A DNA stretch of 64,000 bases. Origin: Opitutaceae bacterium (GTDB lineage: Bacteria; Verrucomicrobiota; Verrucomicrobiia; Opitutales; Opitutaceae). Where the stretch lies: contig JAWLBB010000002.1 in NCBI GenBank assembly GCA_041395105.1, positions 1,093,665-1,157,664 of the forward strand, given 5' to 3'. Every line of letters starts with the position of its first letter. The first letter of the stretch is position 1. A model generated the notes under the pieces. It searched no databases, was not told the DNA's origin, and worked only from the letters and a program-made list of their open reading frames with translations. The translations under genes were made by a program, and so were the position numbers. Of the stretch, positions 33,576 to 42,461 are shown in pieces.

Positions 33576-33985
33576 TCAGTCACTTCGTTGATTCAAATGC
33601 CTCAACAACTGAACATTGTAACTTTCTGCAAACTTGACGGCCTGTGCGACAACCCGAGCCTGTATCTCTGATTCGATATCATCAGACGTCCAAGAAAATG
33701 ACCTTTAGTCCATGCTGCTCAATGCGTGGATCCTCCGCTGTCAGGCCAGGTATCGATATTTCAACACCCATAACTCCGACGAACCGGAAATCTCCGTTTT
33801 GACACGCACTAGTAGCCAGTTTCCTCGGATCAACTATTACTCAGGGCTTCCAACTGATCGTCCACTGAGTTCGGTTCAGGGGTAACCTCGAGGGTCTTCT
33901 GATCCCAAAACGAAACAGTTCCAGTAATACCTGTTGAGCAACCAAACAAAACGCACGCGACTACAGAAAATAAGGCAGTTTTCAT
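33576..33985 (-). pseudogene. Candidate lipoprotein immunity gene of tail C (frameshifted)
   Basis: The ATG at 33985 overlaps the tail C stop codon (ATGA). It encodes a lipoprotein signal peptide, MKTALFSVVACVLFGCSTG, with lipobox LFGC; the first frame ends at 33830 after 51 residues. In other frames it continues as VIVDPRKLATSACQNGDFRF..MGVEISIPGLTAEDPRIEQHG and then TSDDIESEIQARVVAQAVKF..LLRHLNQRSD to a stop at 33576-33578. Joined, this gives about 130 residues and needs two frameshifts. Position and signal fit an immunity partner for an envelope-acting toxin. Confidence 0.5.
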
Positions 33986-34250
33986 TCTTCCTTCCACTCC
34001 TCAATAAACACTCTCTTTCGTTCAACATCCCTTCGATATCGATCCCACCAATCATCATTAGAATACGTCTTGGAAATCCGACACCCGTGCTAAACACAAT
34101 GTGGCTCTCTCCCCATTCCGGGTAGACTGGATAGCCACCGTAAGTCCGTCTCTGGAGGCCCTTCAATCCATGCTCGGAAGTTCGCTGCCAAGATATTCTG
34201 AACGAGCGCCACATTCATGGGATCACTGATCTGCAGTAACACGCCCAAGC
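33982..34250 (-). pseudogene. Continuation of RHS tail C beyond a frameshift
   Basis: The annotated RHS frame stops at 34215 soon after AFGSRNYRARAWACY. The same DNA in the neighbouring frames reads GAEIIGHELGRV, then LLQISDPMNVALVQNILAANF, then YGGYPVYPEWGESHIVFSTG and finally DDWWDRYRRDVERKRVFIEE, ending in a TGA at 33982-33984 that overlaps the next ATG. The true tail is therefore about 80 residues longer, with at least three small shifts. GHELG suggests a zinc-metallopeptidase-type centre. Confidence 0.5.
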
Positions 34251-37200
34251 TCGTGCCCGATAATTTCGGCTCCCGAATGCGACCCTGATGCCCATTCCAA
34301 GGCCCGGGCTATACAAAGAATGATCCGGATTCAGTTGCAGTGTCCGGGTTCCACGATGTCCCGTAGCGACCTCAAGATCCGTATCCAGGACAATGGTCAA
34401 ACCCTCAGCAATTATGTTGTTGATCATCGCCCTTCCTAGATCGCCACCGTAGAGTCCAATCTGGAGGAGATCATCAATAACTCGGTCTATTCCACTCTCA
34501 AGGTTACCTTCAAAAACTACTGCCTTCTCTATTCTAGAACGCAACTCCCCCCTTTGGGCCTCTTCAACCTCAACGCCTTCGGTCTTTGCGCTATGCCGCA
34601 AGGTCATCGGCCGGCCCAGCGTATCCCCTCTGGAAGTGTATCGCTCGAAGGCCCGCCAGGTCTCCCTGTAGGTCGGTTCGTTCAAAAGCGGTCTGTCCGG
34701 GCTACCGCTGAAGATCTTGCTGAGAACGTAACCGGCAAAGTAGACCAACTCGGCAGGAGGAAACACCAGACCCAAACCACCATCGGGCATTAGTCCCAAG
34801 TAATCCCAGTCATCCACGGGCCCATTCCGGCAGTAGGCGTAAAGATTGAGTCCCCCGTATTCCCCGATCGGGTCTCGGGTAATGAAACGTCCGAGCCTGG
34901 GGGAATACATCCGGTGGTTGTACTGGTAGAGCCCGGTATACTCGTCACAGTACTTGCTGGCGAAGCGGATCGGGTTGTCCTGAGCGTAGGTGCCCCCGGT
35001 TGGATTGGCATAGCCCAGCAGTTCCCCGAATGCGCTGTAGGAATAGACCGCCTCCAGCGTGCCGTCGCCGGCATCGATGAGGCCCTGCACATTCCCATTG
35101 GCGTCGTAGAGGGGGATCTGGTGGTTGGTTCCGTCCGTGGTCAGCAGCAGGCCGCCCACCCCGCCGCCACCGTGGACGGTCCCGGTCACGTCCAGACCCC
35201 ACATGTAGGAGCGGACGGTCGGGTAAGCGGTCCCGCCCGGCATGGCGTCAAATTCGGCCACCGGATGCCAACCGTCATAGGCAATACGGATGTCTCCAAT
35301 CAGGGTCAGGGTCACGTTCCTAGTTTCAATTCGAACCCGGCGCCCCATGTAATCGTAGGTGTAGAAGGTAAACAGCAACGAGTCATTGCGAATCGCCGAG
35401 ATCATCCGGTTCTCGGCGTCGTAGGAGTAGGCCCAGGTCCCATCATTGGTGAGGTTGCCATCCAGATCGTAGGTGTGGGTCGCGCCCGAATACGTGATCT
35501 GGTTGAGCGAATTGATTGTGTTGTTGGACCAACTGCCTCCATCGGCCTTTTCCTTCTCGCGGTTGCCCTGAGCATCATAGCCCCAGTCGTAGAGCCGGTC
35601 AACCCAGGAACTCCCGTTCCAAAGGCCCTTCTGGGCATCGGCTCCAATCACCTCTCCTTTTGCGTTGAGCTCATAGTCGTCCAGCAACGACGAACCGCCC
35701 CGTTGACTGGCGATGCTTCCTGTGATGGTCCGGTTGATGTTCTGCTCGGCCCAGTCGTAGTTGTAGGCAAAGGTCGCCAGATTTGTGGAGCCCCACTTGT
35801 TCTCGACGGAATCGATCAGGTTACGCCACTGCTGGTGGTTGATGTTCCGTTCAAAGTCGAAATCGTACCCGTAGATCTTGCTGATCAGATGTGAACCCGG
35901 CCGGTAGTTATAGGTGAACAAACGCCAGATTTTTCCAGGCCTGTGCCCGGCAACGTTCCGAACAAATCCGGAAGCCCCTCCGTAGTAGTAGCGCGACTCG
36001 ACGGCTTCGTCCGTATCATTGCCCCAGCCGACGCTCATCGAATAAAGCCGACCTTTGCTATCGTAGGAACGCCACAGGCCGCGCCCGTAGCCTCCGGTTA
36101 CCCCATAGTGCCCGTGACTGTACCATTCCCATGCCTCCTGAAGGTCGTTCGTTCGATAGGAGAACGTTCGACCTCCAGTGGCATCTGAAATCGCGTTAAA
36201 CTTGCCGGTTCTCCACGCATTCGCCCCGTAGCTGGCGTTGTAATAGTACTTCACATCGGGAGTCGAGTCGGAGTAGTCGATCATCTTCAACTCGCCGGTC
36301 ATATACGCCTGGGCTCCGATATCCGAGTCGATTCCAATCGCGTCGTAGTATTTGTAGTTGGTTACGACGCCTCTGGCCCAAGTCCGCTTCGAAACCTGAC
36401 CCCTCTTATTGTAGCGAAACTGGACAGTTCGGCTCTGAGGATCGGTCTTGGAATAGACGACGCCGGTGCGCTGGGCGCCACTCACATCGCCCGGTATGTC
36501 GTAGCTCCAGGTCGTCTGGTCATACGAAGAACCTCCGCCCGGCCACGAAGCGGCGTTCCAATTGACCGTTTCGTCCCGGAAGGTCCGCATTGCGGTTCGC
36601 CACCCGTATCCGTTGTAGACGTACTGAACCGGTTCGAGATCAGAGCCCCACTGATACTCGATCTGCCCGCGGCTGTTGTACGCGTATCTCTTTGTCTTCC
36701 ATAAAGTGCTGTCGCTGATCTCGTCGACTGTAACCCGACCGGCTTTGTCATAGTAGGTCTTCTGGAACCCACTTCCTCCAAGATAGAGGTTCTTTCGGTG
36801 CTTTGCCAGACGCGTCCCCGGGTAGTACTCCAGCTCGACGTAGGTATTGTCTCCTACCGAAGCGTCCTGTCGGGTCGTTTTCCTCTGGATCCTTTCGTAG
36901 TTGTCATAGAGATACGTGATCTTCGCATTGAACGTGCTCGTCTCGCTTTCGAGAAGTCCATTGACCGTGATCGAAACAGCTGTGTTGGTGGCGCCTGGAT
37001 AGGTAGTCGTCGTAGTCAGCCTGCAATTGGTGCGATCCAAGGTCACGATCTCCGTCGTCACCTGCCCATTCGGGTCCGTTGTCTGCGTTTCGGAGCGCAG
37101 TGTTGAGGTGCGTCCAGTCAACCTCGTACGAACCGTAGAAGAGACACCGTTAATCGAATCAGTCGTGCTGGTTAGCTTGGTCTGGGTCACCGTGCTCCAC

Positions 37201-40091
37201 CAGTCGCCACTCATCTGCTCAAAATACTCATCGCGTGTCGTTACACGATCGACGCCCAGAAGATCAAGGGAATTGTTCTGATCCAGATCCATGCCTTCGC
37301 GGATCAGTTTGCCCTGCGCGTCGTAGACCCAGCGATGTGCGGCCTGGATCCAAGCCCAGCCCTCGTCCTTGAGCTGGCGCAAATAGAGCTGGCCCGCTGA
37401 GTTGTAGAGATAGTGATTCTTGACGTGGCCACCCGCCGGGCTGGGTTTCAGGTCCTCGTTCACCCTTCCGAGCCAGTCGAAGTAGGTATCGTGCCATCCG
37501 TCTCCGCTCACGGACGTTGAGAGGCGCTCCTGCCTGCGAAGGCGGCCGTCCGACTGCGCCCAGTAGTCGTAGTACTTATTGACCTCAGCGCTGCCGGTGA
37601 TGCTCTTCAGGCGCCGGTCGTAGCAGGTCGTCCGGATCAGGTCGCTTCCATCTGGACGCAGTTCACGGGTCGCACGTGGATTGCCTCCATAGAAATACGA
37701 GTAGGTGGTCGCCGCGTTGACAGGGGAGGACCCGTCGACAACCTTCTCGACTCTTGTCGCAACGCGACCGGCCTTGTCGTAGGTATAGGAGGTAGCCAGG
37801 TCGGACGAACCCGCCGAGGTGCCCGAAGTGTTGCTGATCCAGGTGGAGGTCACCTGACCCGCGGGATCATAGGTCCACATCGTCCACAGATCTCCGCCAC
37901 CGGGTTGGCCCGTCACCGTGGTGCGCTTCTGGTTCTTCTTGCGACCGAGTTCATCGTAGGTATGGACATGCTGGATGCCGTCGGCGTTGGTCTCCTGGGT
38001 GATCAGGAAGCCCTCTCCGTAGGTTGCGTCGTAGGTGGTCCAGTTGCCGTAGGGGTCGCCGGAATCGGCTGACTTCCAATAGGGAAAGGCCGCCAGACCT
38101 CCCTGGTAGGCGGTGATTTCACGGTCAACAATGTGCCAAGACGAATTGGCGTAGATCCGCTTCTCGACCCAGATGGGCGTGCCAGAGGATGAAAACACGG
38201 TCGCCTCCATCGTCGACTGGTCCGGGATCAGGTGGAAGCCAATTCCAGCAGTGTAGTCGGCCGAGGTCGAAATCTCGTACCCGTCGTAACTGGAAAGCGC
38301 CACGTTGCCACTCGAGGACGTCGTGCCATGGATCACAGCAACCATAAACTCCGTTCCGCCCGAAACTGCAGAGAAGGTGCGGTTGCTCGGATTGTAGGTC
38401 CCCCACTGGTAGACATAGGCCTCCATGGATCCGTCCGCGTGGCTGATCGAGTGGATCTTGCCCGGGAAATAGGTCGATTCGATCTGTTTGGTCTGATCGG
38501 TCGGGAAGTCCTCGGCGATGACTTCAGCCACATCGGCCCGGTAGGTCCGGGTGATCGTCTCAACCGAACTGCCTGAGTTCCAGTAGTCGTTGCGGGTCGC
38601 CACGACCACCGGCATGTCGTTGCGATCCTCGTTGGTGTTGTCGTAGGAAATGACCGTCTTGCCTGAGAGATACCCATTGCGATGGGTCAAAATGGTGGCC
38701 GGGAGCACGGAAGCTCCGCTGAAGTCGGTGGCATAGGTGTAGGTGACCAACTCGCAATTCGAATCGGTGGCTGATCCCGGAGCGGTCGGGCTGTCTTCGA
38801 AGGGGCGATAGACCTTCCAGATCTGGCCATTGCTGTAGTAATCGTACTTCTCCCAATACCCATCGGGTTCGACCTTGGAAACCACCTTCTTGTAGTTGCT
38901 GTATCCGCTGGTCTGCCCGTAATCGAAAGTCGTCTGAAGCGGGTTTGAGTACCCGTAGCCCTTGATGCTCTTGTAGAGCTCGCGGTCTCCCCAAGGGTGA
39001 TCCTTGTACTCGTTAAAGGATTTCGCATAGACGTTCGACCCACCGTCTCTGACTTCGATCGTCTCCTCCTTGTCCGAGTTCGCATAGGTGATCCTGGTCT
39101 CGGCATCAGGCGCGCTTCCAACTGTCCGGTTGTTCCAGGGCACCACGGTCCACGTGCTGCCACTTTTTGTGATTTCCGTCCAGGAGGTTCGGGTACTCGG
39201 GAGGTGCCAGTAGCGGGTGATGCGAAGCTTGCTGATGGTTGGGTAGGTCGGGTTCTCAACCTTGTATTCAACGAAGGGGCTCTTATCGGTTTGATTGTAG
39301 GTGCCATTGGGGTTTTTGGGGCCAACCTCAGTGCGACCGTAGAACCGAATCCAGTAAGTGTGCGTACCCTCATACGCGTTGGGGTCTTTCTGAATGTCGG
39401 CGAGACACTCATTGGCGTAGACATGACGGAGGACGCCGCTTTGTTCGAGCACCTCGATGTCCGGATTGCTGTGGTCGTAGTAGAGCGCCGCCGGCGTGTA
39501 GGTGGTCGCGGTCAGCATAAGCTCGCGCATCTGGATGCTCCCGGCCGGATCGCCGTTGCGCAACTGGCCCATACCGACCGACCACACGATTCGTCCTGGA
39601 CGAGGTTCGACCGCCTGACCGGCCGCCATGGTCACATTCGACTCGACCCTGAAGTCGAGAAATTGATAGGTTGTACCAGAAATCATGAGACGCTCGACGC
39701 CTTCCACAAAGACCGAATAGCCGGATGGCAGTTCGATCCGGATGTCACAGGAGGCCAGGAAGTAGGGGTCGATTGACAATTGATATTTCTTTCCGGGCTT
39801 CAGGTTGGCCGTTCCAGACAGTTCACTTGAGTAGGGATCACCGGTGTACCCAACTATGGTCTCCCCGTAGAGTTCCCCCGTGTCAACACTCAGATCCCCG
39901 AGCGATAGAAGAAGCTGTGCGATGCGGGGATCCGGACCACATGGATCATTCCAGCAGAGATTGGCTTCAGTTACATACTCTGCTGTGATTTCGACAGGAA
40001 TTGTCACCGGGTCCAGCTGTGCCTGCCCGAAGGCCGGGGGACAGGCGACGACAGGCAAGAGTGCCGCGAGGGTAAGAAACGGTGGCTTCAT
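34215..40091 (-). CDS. RHS/YD-repeat protein with polymorphic toxin tail C
   Basis: The 1958-residue product starts with a signal peptide (MKPPFLTLAALLPVVACPPAF, cleavage near 22), then a beta-rich N-terminal region (about 30-340). The body is a long YD-repeat shell (about 360-1700), with many Y-D/Y-x-x-x-G-R units such as YDKAGRVATRVEK, YDAQGKLIREG and YDALGR-like forms. The RHS core ends in DPIGEYGGLNLYAYCRNGPVDDWDYLGL near 1740-1765. After it comes a variable tail that changes frame near its end. RHS shells enclose and deliver a C-terminal toxin after self-cleavage at the core. The tail is followed by a lipoprotein gene (likely immunity) and by orphan tails B and A. A TPR-protein gene lies 50 bases upstream in the same direction. 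Confidence 0.92.
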   Translation of the reverse strand: MKPPFLTLAALLPVVACPPAFGQAQLDPVTIPVEITAEYVTEANLCWNDPCGPDPRIAQLLLSLGDLSVDTGELYGETIVGYTGDPYSSELSGTANLKPGKKYQLSIDPYFLASCDIRIELPSGYSVFVEGVERLMISGTTYQFLDFRVESNVTMAAGQAVEPRPGRIVWSVGMGQLRNGDPAGSIQMRELMLTATTYTPAALYYDHSNPDIEVLEQSGVLRHVYANECLADIQKDPNAYEGTHTYWIRFYGRTEVGPKNPNGTYNQTDKSPFVEYKVENPTYPTISKLRITRYWHLPSTRTSWTEITKSGSTWTVVPWNNRTVGSAPDAETRITYANSDKEETIEVRDGGSNVYAKSFNEYKDHPWGDRELYKSIKGYGYSNPLQTTFDYGQTSGYSNYKKVVSKVEPDGYWEKYDYYSNGQIWKVYRPFEDSPTAPGSATDSNCELVTYTYATDFSGASVLPATILTHRNGYLSGKTVISYDNTNEDRNDMPVVVATRNDYWNSGSSVETITRTYRADVAEVIAEDFPTDQTKQIESTYFPGKIHSISHADGSMEAYVYQWGTYNPSNRTFSAVSGGTEFMVAVIHGTTSSSGNVALSSYDGYEISTSADYTAGIGFHLIPDQSTMEATVFSSSGTPIWVEKRIYANSSWHIVDREITAYQGGLAAFPYWKSADSGDPYGNWTTYDATYGEGFLITQETNADGIQHVHTYDELGRKKNQKRTTVTGQPGGGDLWTMWTYDPAGQVTSTWISNTSGTSAGSSDLATSYTYDKAGRVATRVEKVVDGSSPVNAATTYSYFYGGNPRATRELRPDGSDLIRTTCYDRRLKSITGSAEVNKYYDYWAQSDGRLRRQERLSTSVSGDGWHDTYFDWLGRVNEDLKPSPAGGHVKNHYLYNSAGQLYLRQLKDEGWAWIQAAHRWVYDAQGKLIREGMDLDQNNSLDLLGVDRVTTRDEYFEQMSGDWWSTVTQTKLTSTTDSINGVSSTVRTRLTGRTSTLRSETQTTDPNGQVTTEIVTLDRTNCRLTTTTTYPGATNTAVSITVNGLLESETSTFNAKITYLYDNYERIQRKTTRQDASVGDNTYVELEYYPGTRLAKHRKNLYLGGSGFQKTYYDKAGRVTVDEISDSTLWKTKRYAYNSRGQIEYQWGSDLEPVQYVYNGYGWRTAMRTFRDETVNWNAASWPGGGSSYDQTTWSYDIPGDVSGAQRTGVVYSKTDPQSRTVQFRYNKRGQVSKRTWARGVVTNYKYYDAIGIDSDIGAQAYMTGELKMIDYSDSTPDVKYYYNASYGANAWRTGKFNAISDATGGRTFSYRTNDLQEAWEWYSHGHYGVTGGYGRGLWRSYDSKGRLYSMSVGWGNDTDEAVESRYYYGGASGFVRNVAGHRPGKIWRLFTYNYRPGSHLISKIYGYDFDFERNINHQQWRNLIDSVENKWGSTNLATFAYNYDWAEQNINRTITGSIASQRGGSSLLDDYELNAKGEVIGADAQKGLWNGSSWVDRLYDWGYDAQGNREKEKADGGSWSNNTINSLNQITYSGATHTYDLDGNLTNDGTWAYSYDAENRMISAIRNDSLLFTFYTYDYMGRRVRIETRNVTLTLIGDIRIAYDGWHPVAEFDAMPGGTAYPTVRSYMWGLDVTGTVHGGGGVGGLLLTTDGTNHQIPLYDANGNVQGLIDAGDGTLEAVYSYSAFGELLGYANPTGGTYAQDNPIRFASKYCDEYTGLYQYNHRMYSPRLGRFITRDPIGEYGGLNLYAYCRNGPVDDWDYLGLMPDGGLGLVFPPAELVYFAGYVLSKIFSGSPDRPLLNEPTYRETWRAFERYTSRGDTLGRPMTLRHSAKTEGVEVEEAQRGELRSRIEKAVVFEGNLESGIDRVIDDLLQIGLYGGDLGRAMINNIIAEGLTIVLDTDLEVATGHRGTRTLQLNPDHSLYSPGLGMGIRVAFGSRNYRARAWACYCRSVIP

Positions 40092-40141
40092 CGGTGGGCA
40101 GGGGTTGTGGGTTGCGGGTGTGCGGGAAGGGTTGGGTGGGC

Positions 40142-40702
40142 TCAGGGGCTTGCGACCGGACGGTCCATGGCCCGCTCGAGCTCGACCAACCGCTCGTTTT
40201 CCCGCTGCTTGCGCTCGGATACCGCGTCGGCTATCGCGAGTTTCTGCAGACCCTCCCGGGCCATCTCGTCATCCGGGTCGAGGCGCAGGGCGTTTTCGTA
40301 CCAGAGCCGCGCGCGGACCGCATCGCCCTGCAGATTCTGGTAGAGCTTGCCGAGCACCGCCGCCAATCGCGCCCTCTTCGCACGATCTGTCTCGGCGTCC
40401 ATCGCAGATGAAATCCGATCTTCGGCTTCAGCGACGGCGTCCTCGACAAGATCGCCTCCAGATTCGTTGTAGATCCAGACCGCCAATTCGACACTGGCCC
40501 GGAACTCTCGTTCATCCCGGGTGGTCCCGATGCGTCCTGCCATCGCCCGTTCGGCAATCCATTCGCGAACGGCCTCACGTCCCCCGGTGCGAAGATCCGT
40601 CATCGAGGGGACGCTCTCGGCAGAGGAATCCTCGGCCCGCATCGAAAGCGGCACCACGGCCGCTATTACCAGATAAATGACAGACAGGATTCCGGATTTC
40701 AT
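40142..40702 (-). CDS. Exported TPR-like protein upstream of the RHS gene
   Basis: The ATG at 40702 gives 186 residues with a signal peptide (MKSGILSVIYLVIAAVVPLSMRA). The mature part is helical and near its end has TPR-like GKLYQNLQGDAVRARLWYENALRLDPDDEMAREGLQKL (about 127-165), then a charged C-terminal helix. It precedes the RHS gene by 50 bases on the same strand and may help export or assembly of the RHS protein. A longer frame starting further upstream is not needed. Confidence 0.7.
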   Translation of the reverse strand: MKSGILSVIYLVIAAVVPLSMRAEDSSAESVPSMTDLRTGGREAVREWIAERAMAGRIGTTRDEREFRASVELAVWIYNESGGDLVEDAVAEAEDRISSAMDAETDRAKRARLAAVLGKLYQNLQGDAVRARLWYENALRLDPDDEMAREGLQKLAIADAVSERKQRENERLVELERAMDRPVASP

Positions 40703-40757
40703 GGATTGAACGGGGTTGGGGGGGGGCAGATTTGCGAGTATCTCTCGAGACATAAAT

Positions 40758-40791
40758 AAATCTAATGTATTGCGCGCTTCACATTAGATTT
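40758..40791. promoter_or_regulatory. Perfect 11-bp inverted repeat upstream of the TPR-RHS operon
   Basis: AAATCTAATGT (40758-40768) and ACATTAGATTT (40781-40791) pair perfectly across 12 bases. It lies 56-89 bases upstream of the TPR gene start in an AT-rich island. Either an operator for the operon or a stem in its leader RNA; a G-rich run lies between it and the start codon. Confidence 0.5.
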
Positions 40792-40996
40792 GATGAGTTT
40801 TGCCCCCCCCCCCTGAACGATGGCAAGAGAAAGATGAGGACATCCATGGGTTTTTTCGCGCACCTGATTTCCAGCATGGACCGCTTTTGCAGCCCAGTTT
40901 GGATCGGACTCAGCGAAACCGGAGCCTGGGCTTCCGCGGCCGACACGGAGGTCGGCTCTCTAAGGGGGACCTATCGGACGACCCTTTCGTCTCTCG

Positions 40997-41040
40997 AACG
41001 GGCGCACTCAATGGCGCCCGTTAGTGGGTTGAGGAAACCC
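40997..41040. terminator. Tandem hairpins downstream of the DegT-type gene
   Basis: AACGGGCGC and GCGCCCGTT (9-bp stem, 8-base loop), followed by GGGTT..AACCC. They lie about 70 bases beyond the stop codon of the leftward aminotransferase gene, a normal place for a terminator. No U-run follows on that strand, so the function is tentative. Confidence 0.45.
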
Positions 41041-41111
41041 CTACGTGAGCACCACGAGGGTGCCGCCGGAACATTGAATGCCCTCGGCGCCGTCTCTTGT
41101 CCAGGAACCGT

Positions 41112-42371
41112 CTACAATCCGGCGAGGCGGTGGGCCTGGCGGAAGGCGGCGATGATAAAGTCAATATCTTCGTCCGAGTAGAGGACCCCGACCGGAAGGA
41201 CGACGCTTCGGGCGGTCACGTCATTGGTGACCGGGAAGTCCTCCGGCCGATAGCCGACCGCCGGCCAATCCTTCACCTCCCTGAACGGGGACGCCGCCGG
41301 ATGATGGGCCTGGCGCTTGATGATGTATTCCCGAGCGTACTGGGCATAGGTGCCGGTGCGCTGGGCACTGGGAATGCCGAGCCGGCTCAGTTCGGCCGTG
41401 ATCGCTTTGGCCGCTTCGGGAGTCGGCAGGCGCAGGTACATCTCGAGCCCGATGGCTCCGGCCGGATCCGCCATCGTGCGCTCCTCCACCCCGGGCAGGT
41501 CGAGGATGCCGGCAACCAGGCGGTCGTAATTGTGTCGGGTCTTCTCGATCATCCCGTCAAGCTTTCTCAACTGGGCGAGCCCGACCGCGGCGGTCAGTTC
41601 TGTCATGCGGAAATTCGATCCAAAGAACTGGATCTCCTTCGGTTCGATCTGTCCGGCATGAACCGGTCGGGCCTGGCCCACGTCGTGCATCCGGACCGCG
41701 CGCTCAAAGAGACGCGCATCATTGGTCACGACCATGCCGCCTTCGCCGGACGTCATCACTTTCATGAACTGAAAGCTGTAGATGCCGATATCGCCGATCG
41801 AGCCGACCCGGCGCCCCTTGTGGGAGGCGCCGACACAGGATGCACAATCCTCCAGGACGAGAATCTTCCGGCGGCGGCAGACTTCCATGATCGCATCCAT
41901 GTCGCAGGCGACTCCCTGAAAATGAACGAGCAGGGCCACCTTGGTGCGGTCCGTCGCCAGGCGCTCGATCTCCGAGGCCGGAATGGTCATGGACTCATCG
42001 ATATCCGCCAGGACCGGCGTGCCGCCGACCCGCACGATGGCCGAGACGCAGGAAATCCAGCTCCAGACCGGAACGATGACTTCGTCGCCGGGGCCGACTC
42101 CGAGTGCGGCGAGGGCGCATTCGAGGGCGGCGGTGCCGCTGGTCACGGCCAGGGCATAGCGCGAGCCCACCTTCTCCCGGAACTCCCTTTCCAGGGTCGC
42201 GGCCATGGCGGGTTTGTCCTGAGGGGTAAGGCCGTAATAGCGGAAAAGCAGTCCGCTCCGCATGACCTCGTTGACCAGGGCGGTCTCTTCTTCTCCGATC
42301 ATACACTGCCCCATGCCGGGCGTCGGCAGGATCCGGGGCTCCAATGGGCCGACAGTCGATTGTGTCTGCAT
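41112..42371 (-). CDS. DegT/DnrJ/EryC1-type PLP aminotransferase 1
   Basis: The ATG at 42371 is chosen over a GTG 30 bases upstream; 419 residues. Fold-type-I sugar aminotransferase signatures: AVTSGTAALECAL (76-88), LVLEDCASCVGA (Asp that holds the PLP nitrogen, about 175), and SFQFMKVMTSGEGG with the Schiff-base Lys at about residue 204. These enzymes transaminate keto sugars, often nucleotide-linked, with Glu as donor; cyclitol-type substrates also occur (e.g. scyllo-inosose in AHBA/aminocyclitol pathways). It is divergent from an AGE-type epimerase gene over the operator at 42440. Confidence 0.9.
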   Translation of the reverse strand: MQTQSTVGPLEPRILPTPGMGQCMIGEEETALVNEVMRSGLLFRYYGLTPQDKPAMAATLEREFREKVGSRYALAVTSGTAALECALAALGVGPGDEVIVPVWSWISCVSAIVRVGGTPVLADIDESMTIPASEIERLATDRTKVALLVHFQGVACDMDAIMEVCRRRKILVLEDCASCVGASHKGRRVGSIGDIGIYSFQFMKVMTSGEGGMVVTNDARLFERAVRMHDVGQARPVHAGQIEPKEIQFFGSNFRMTELTAAVGLAQLRKLDGMIEKTRHNYDRLVAGILDLPGVEERTMADPAGAIGLEMYLRLPTPEAAKAITAELSRLGIPSAQRTGTYAQYAREYIIKRQAHHPAASPFREVKDWPAVGYRPEDFPVTNDVTARSVVLPVGVLYSDEDIDFIIAAFRQAHRLAGL

Positions 42372-42439
42372 AACGTGGTGGTGTTCGATCGAACGGTTCA
42401 CAGCGGCCGGGCACGACTGCAGTCTTGTCCCCCGCCTGA

Positions 42440-42453
42440 TAACTATTTAGTTA
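42440..42453. promoter_or_regulatory. Candidate TetR operator between DegT and AGE genes
   Basis: TAACTATTTAGTTA is a perfect 6-2-6 palindrome with the same flanking GA and trailing C as the sites at 6351 and 16539. It starts 69 bases from the aminotransferase ATG and ends 8 bases before the GTG of the epimerase gene. Confidence 0.7.
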
Positions 42454-42461
42454 CTTTATAC

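Larger units (their letters stand above)
40703..41111. other. Intergenic region between the RHS operon and the aminotransferase gene
   Basis: About 410 bases without a credible gene. It holds an 11-bp inverted repeat (40758-40791), a poly-C run near 40803 and two GC-rich hairpins near 40997-41040, listed separately. A frame across 40765-41181 has no recognisable protein character. Confidence 0.5.

Noticed and set aside
40765..41181. Small rightward gene of 138 residues upstream of the aminotransferase gene end
   Set aside because: It crosses the inverted repeat, a poly-C run and two hairpins and overlaps the 3' end of a clear gene on the other strand; no protein character is visible.
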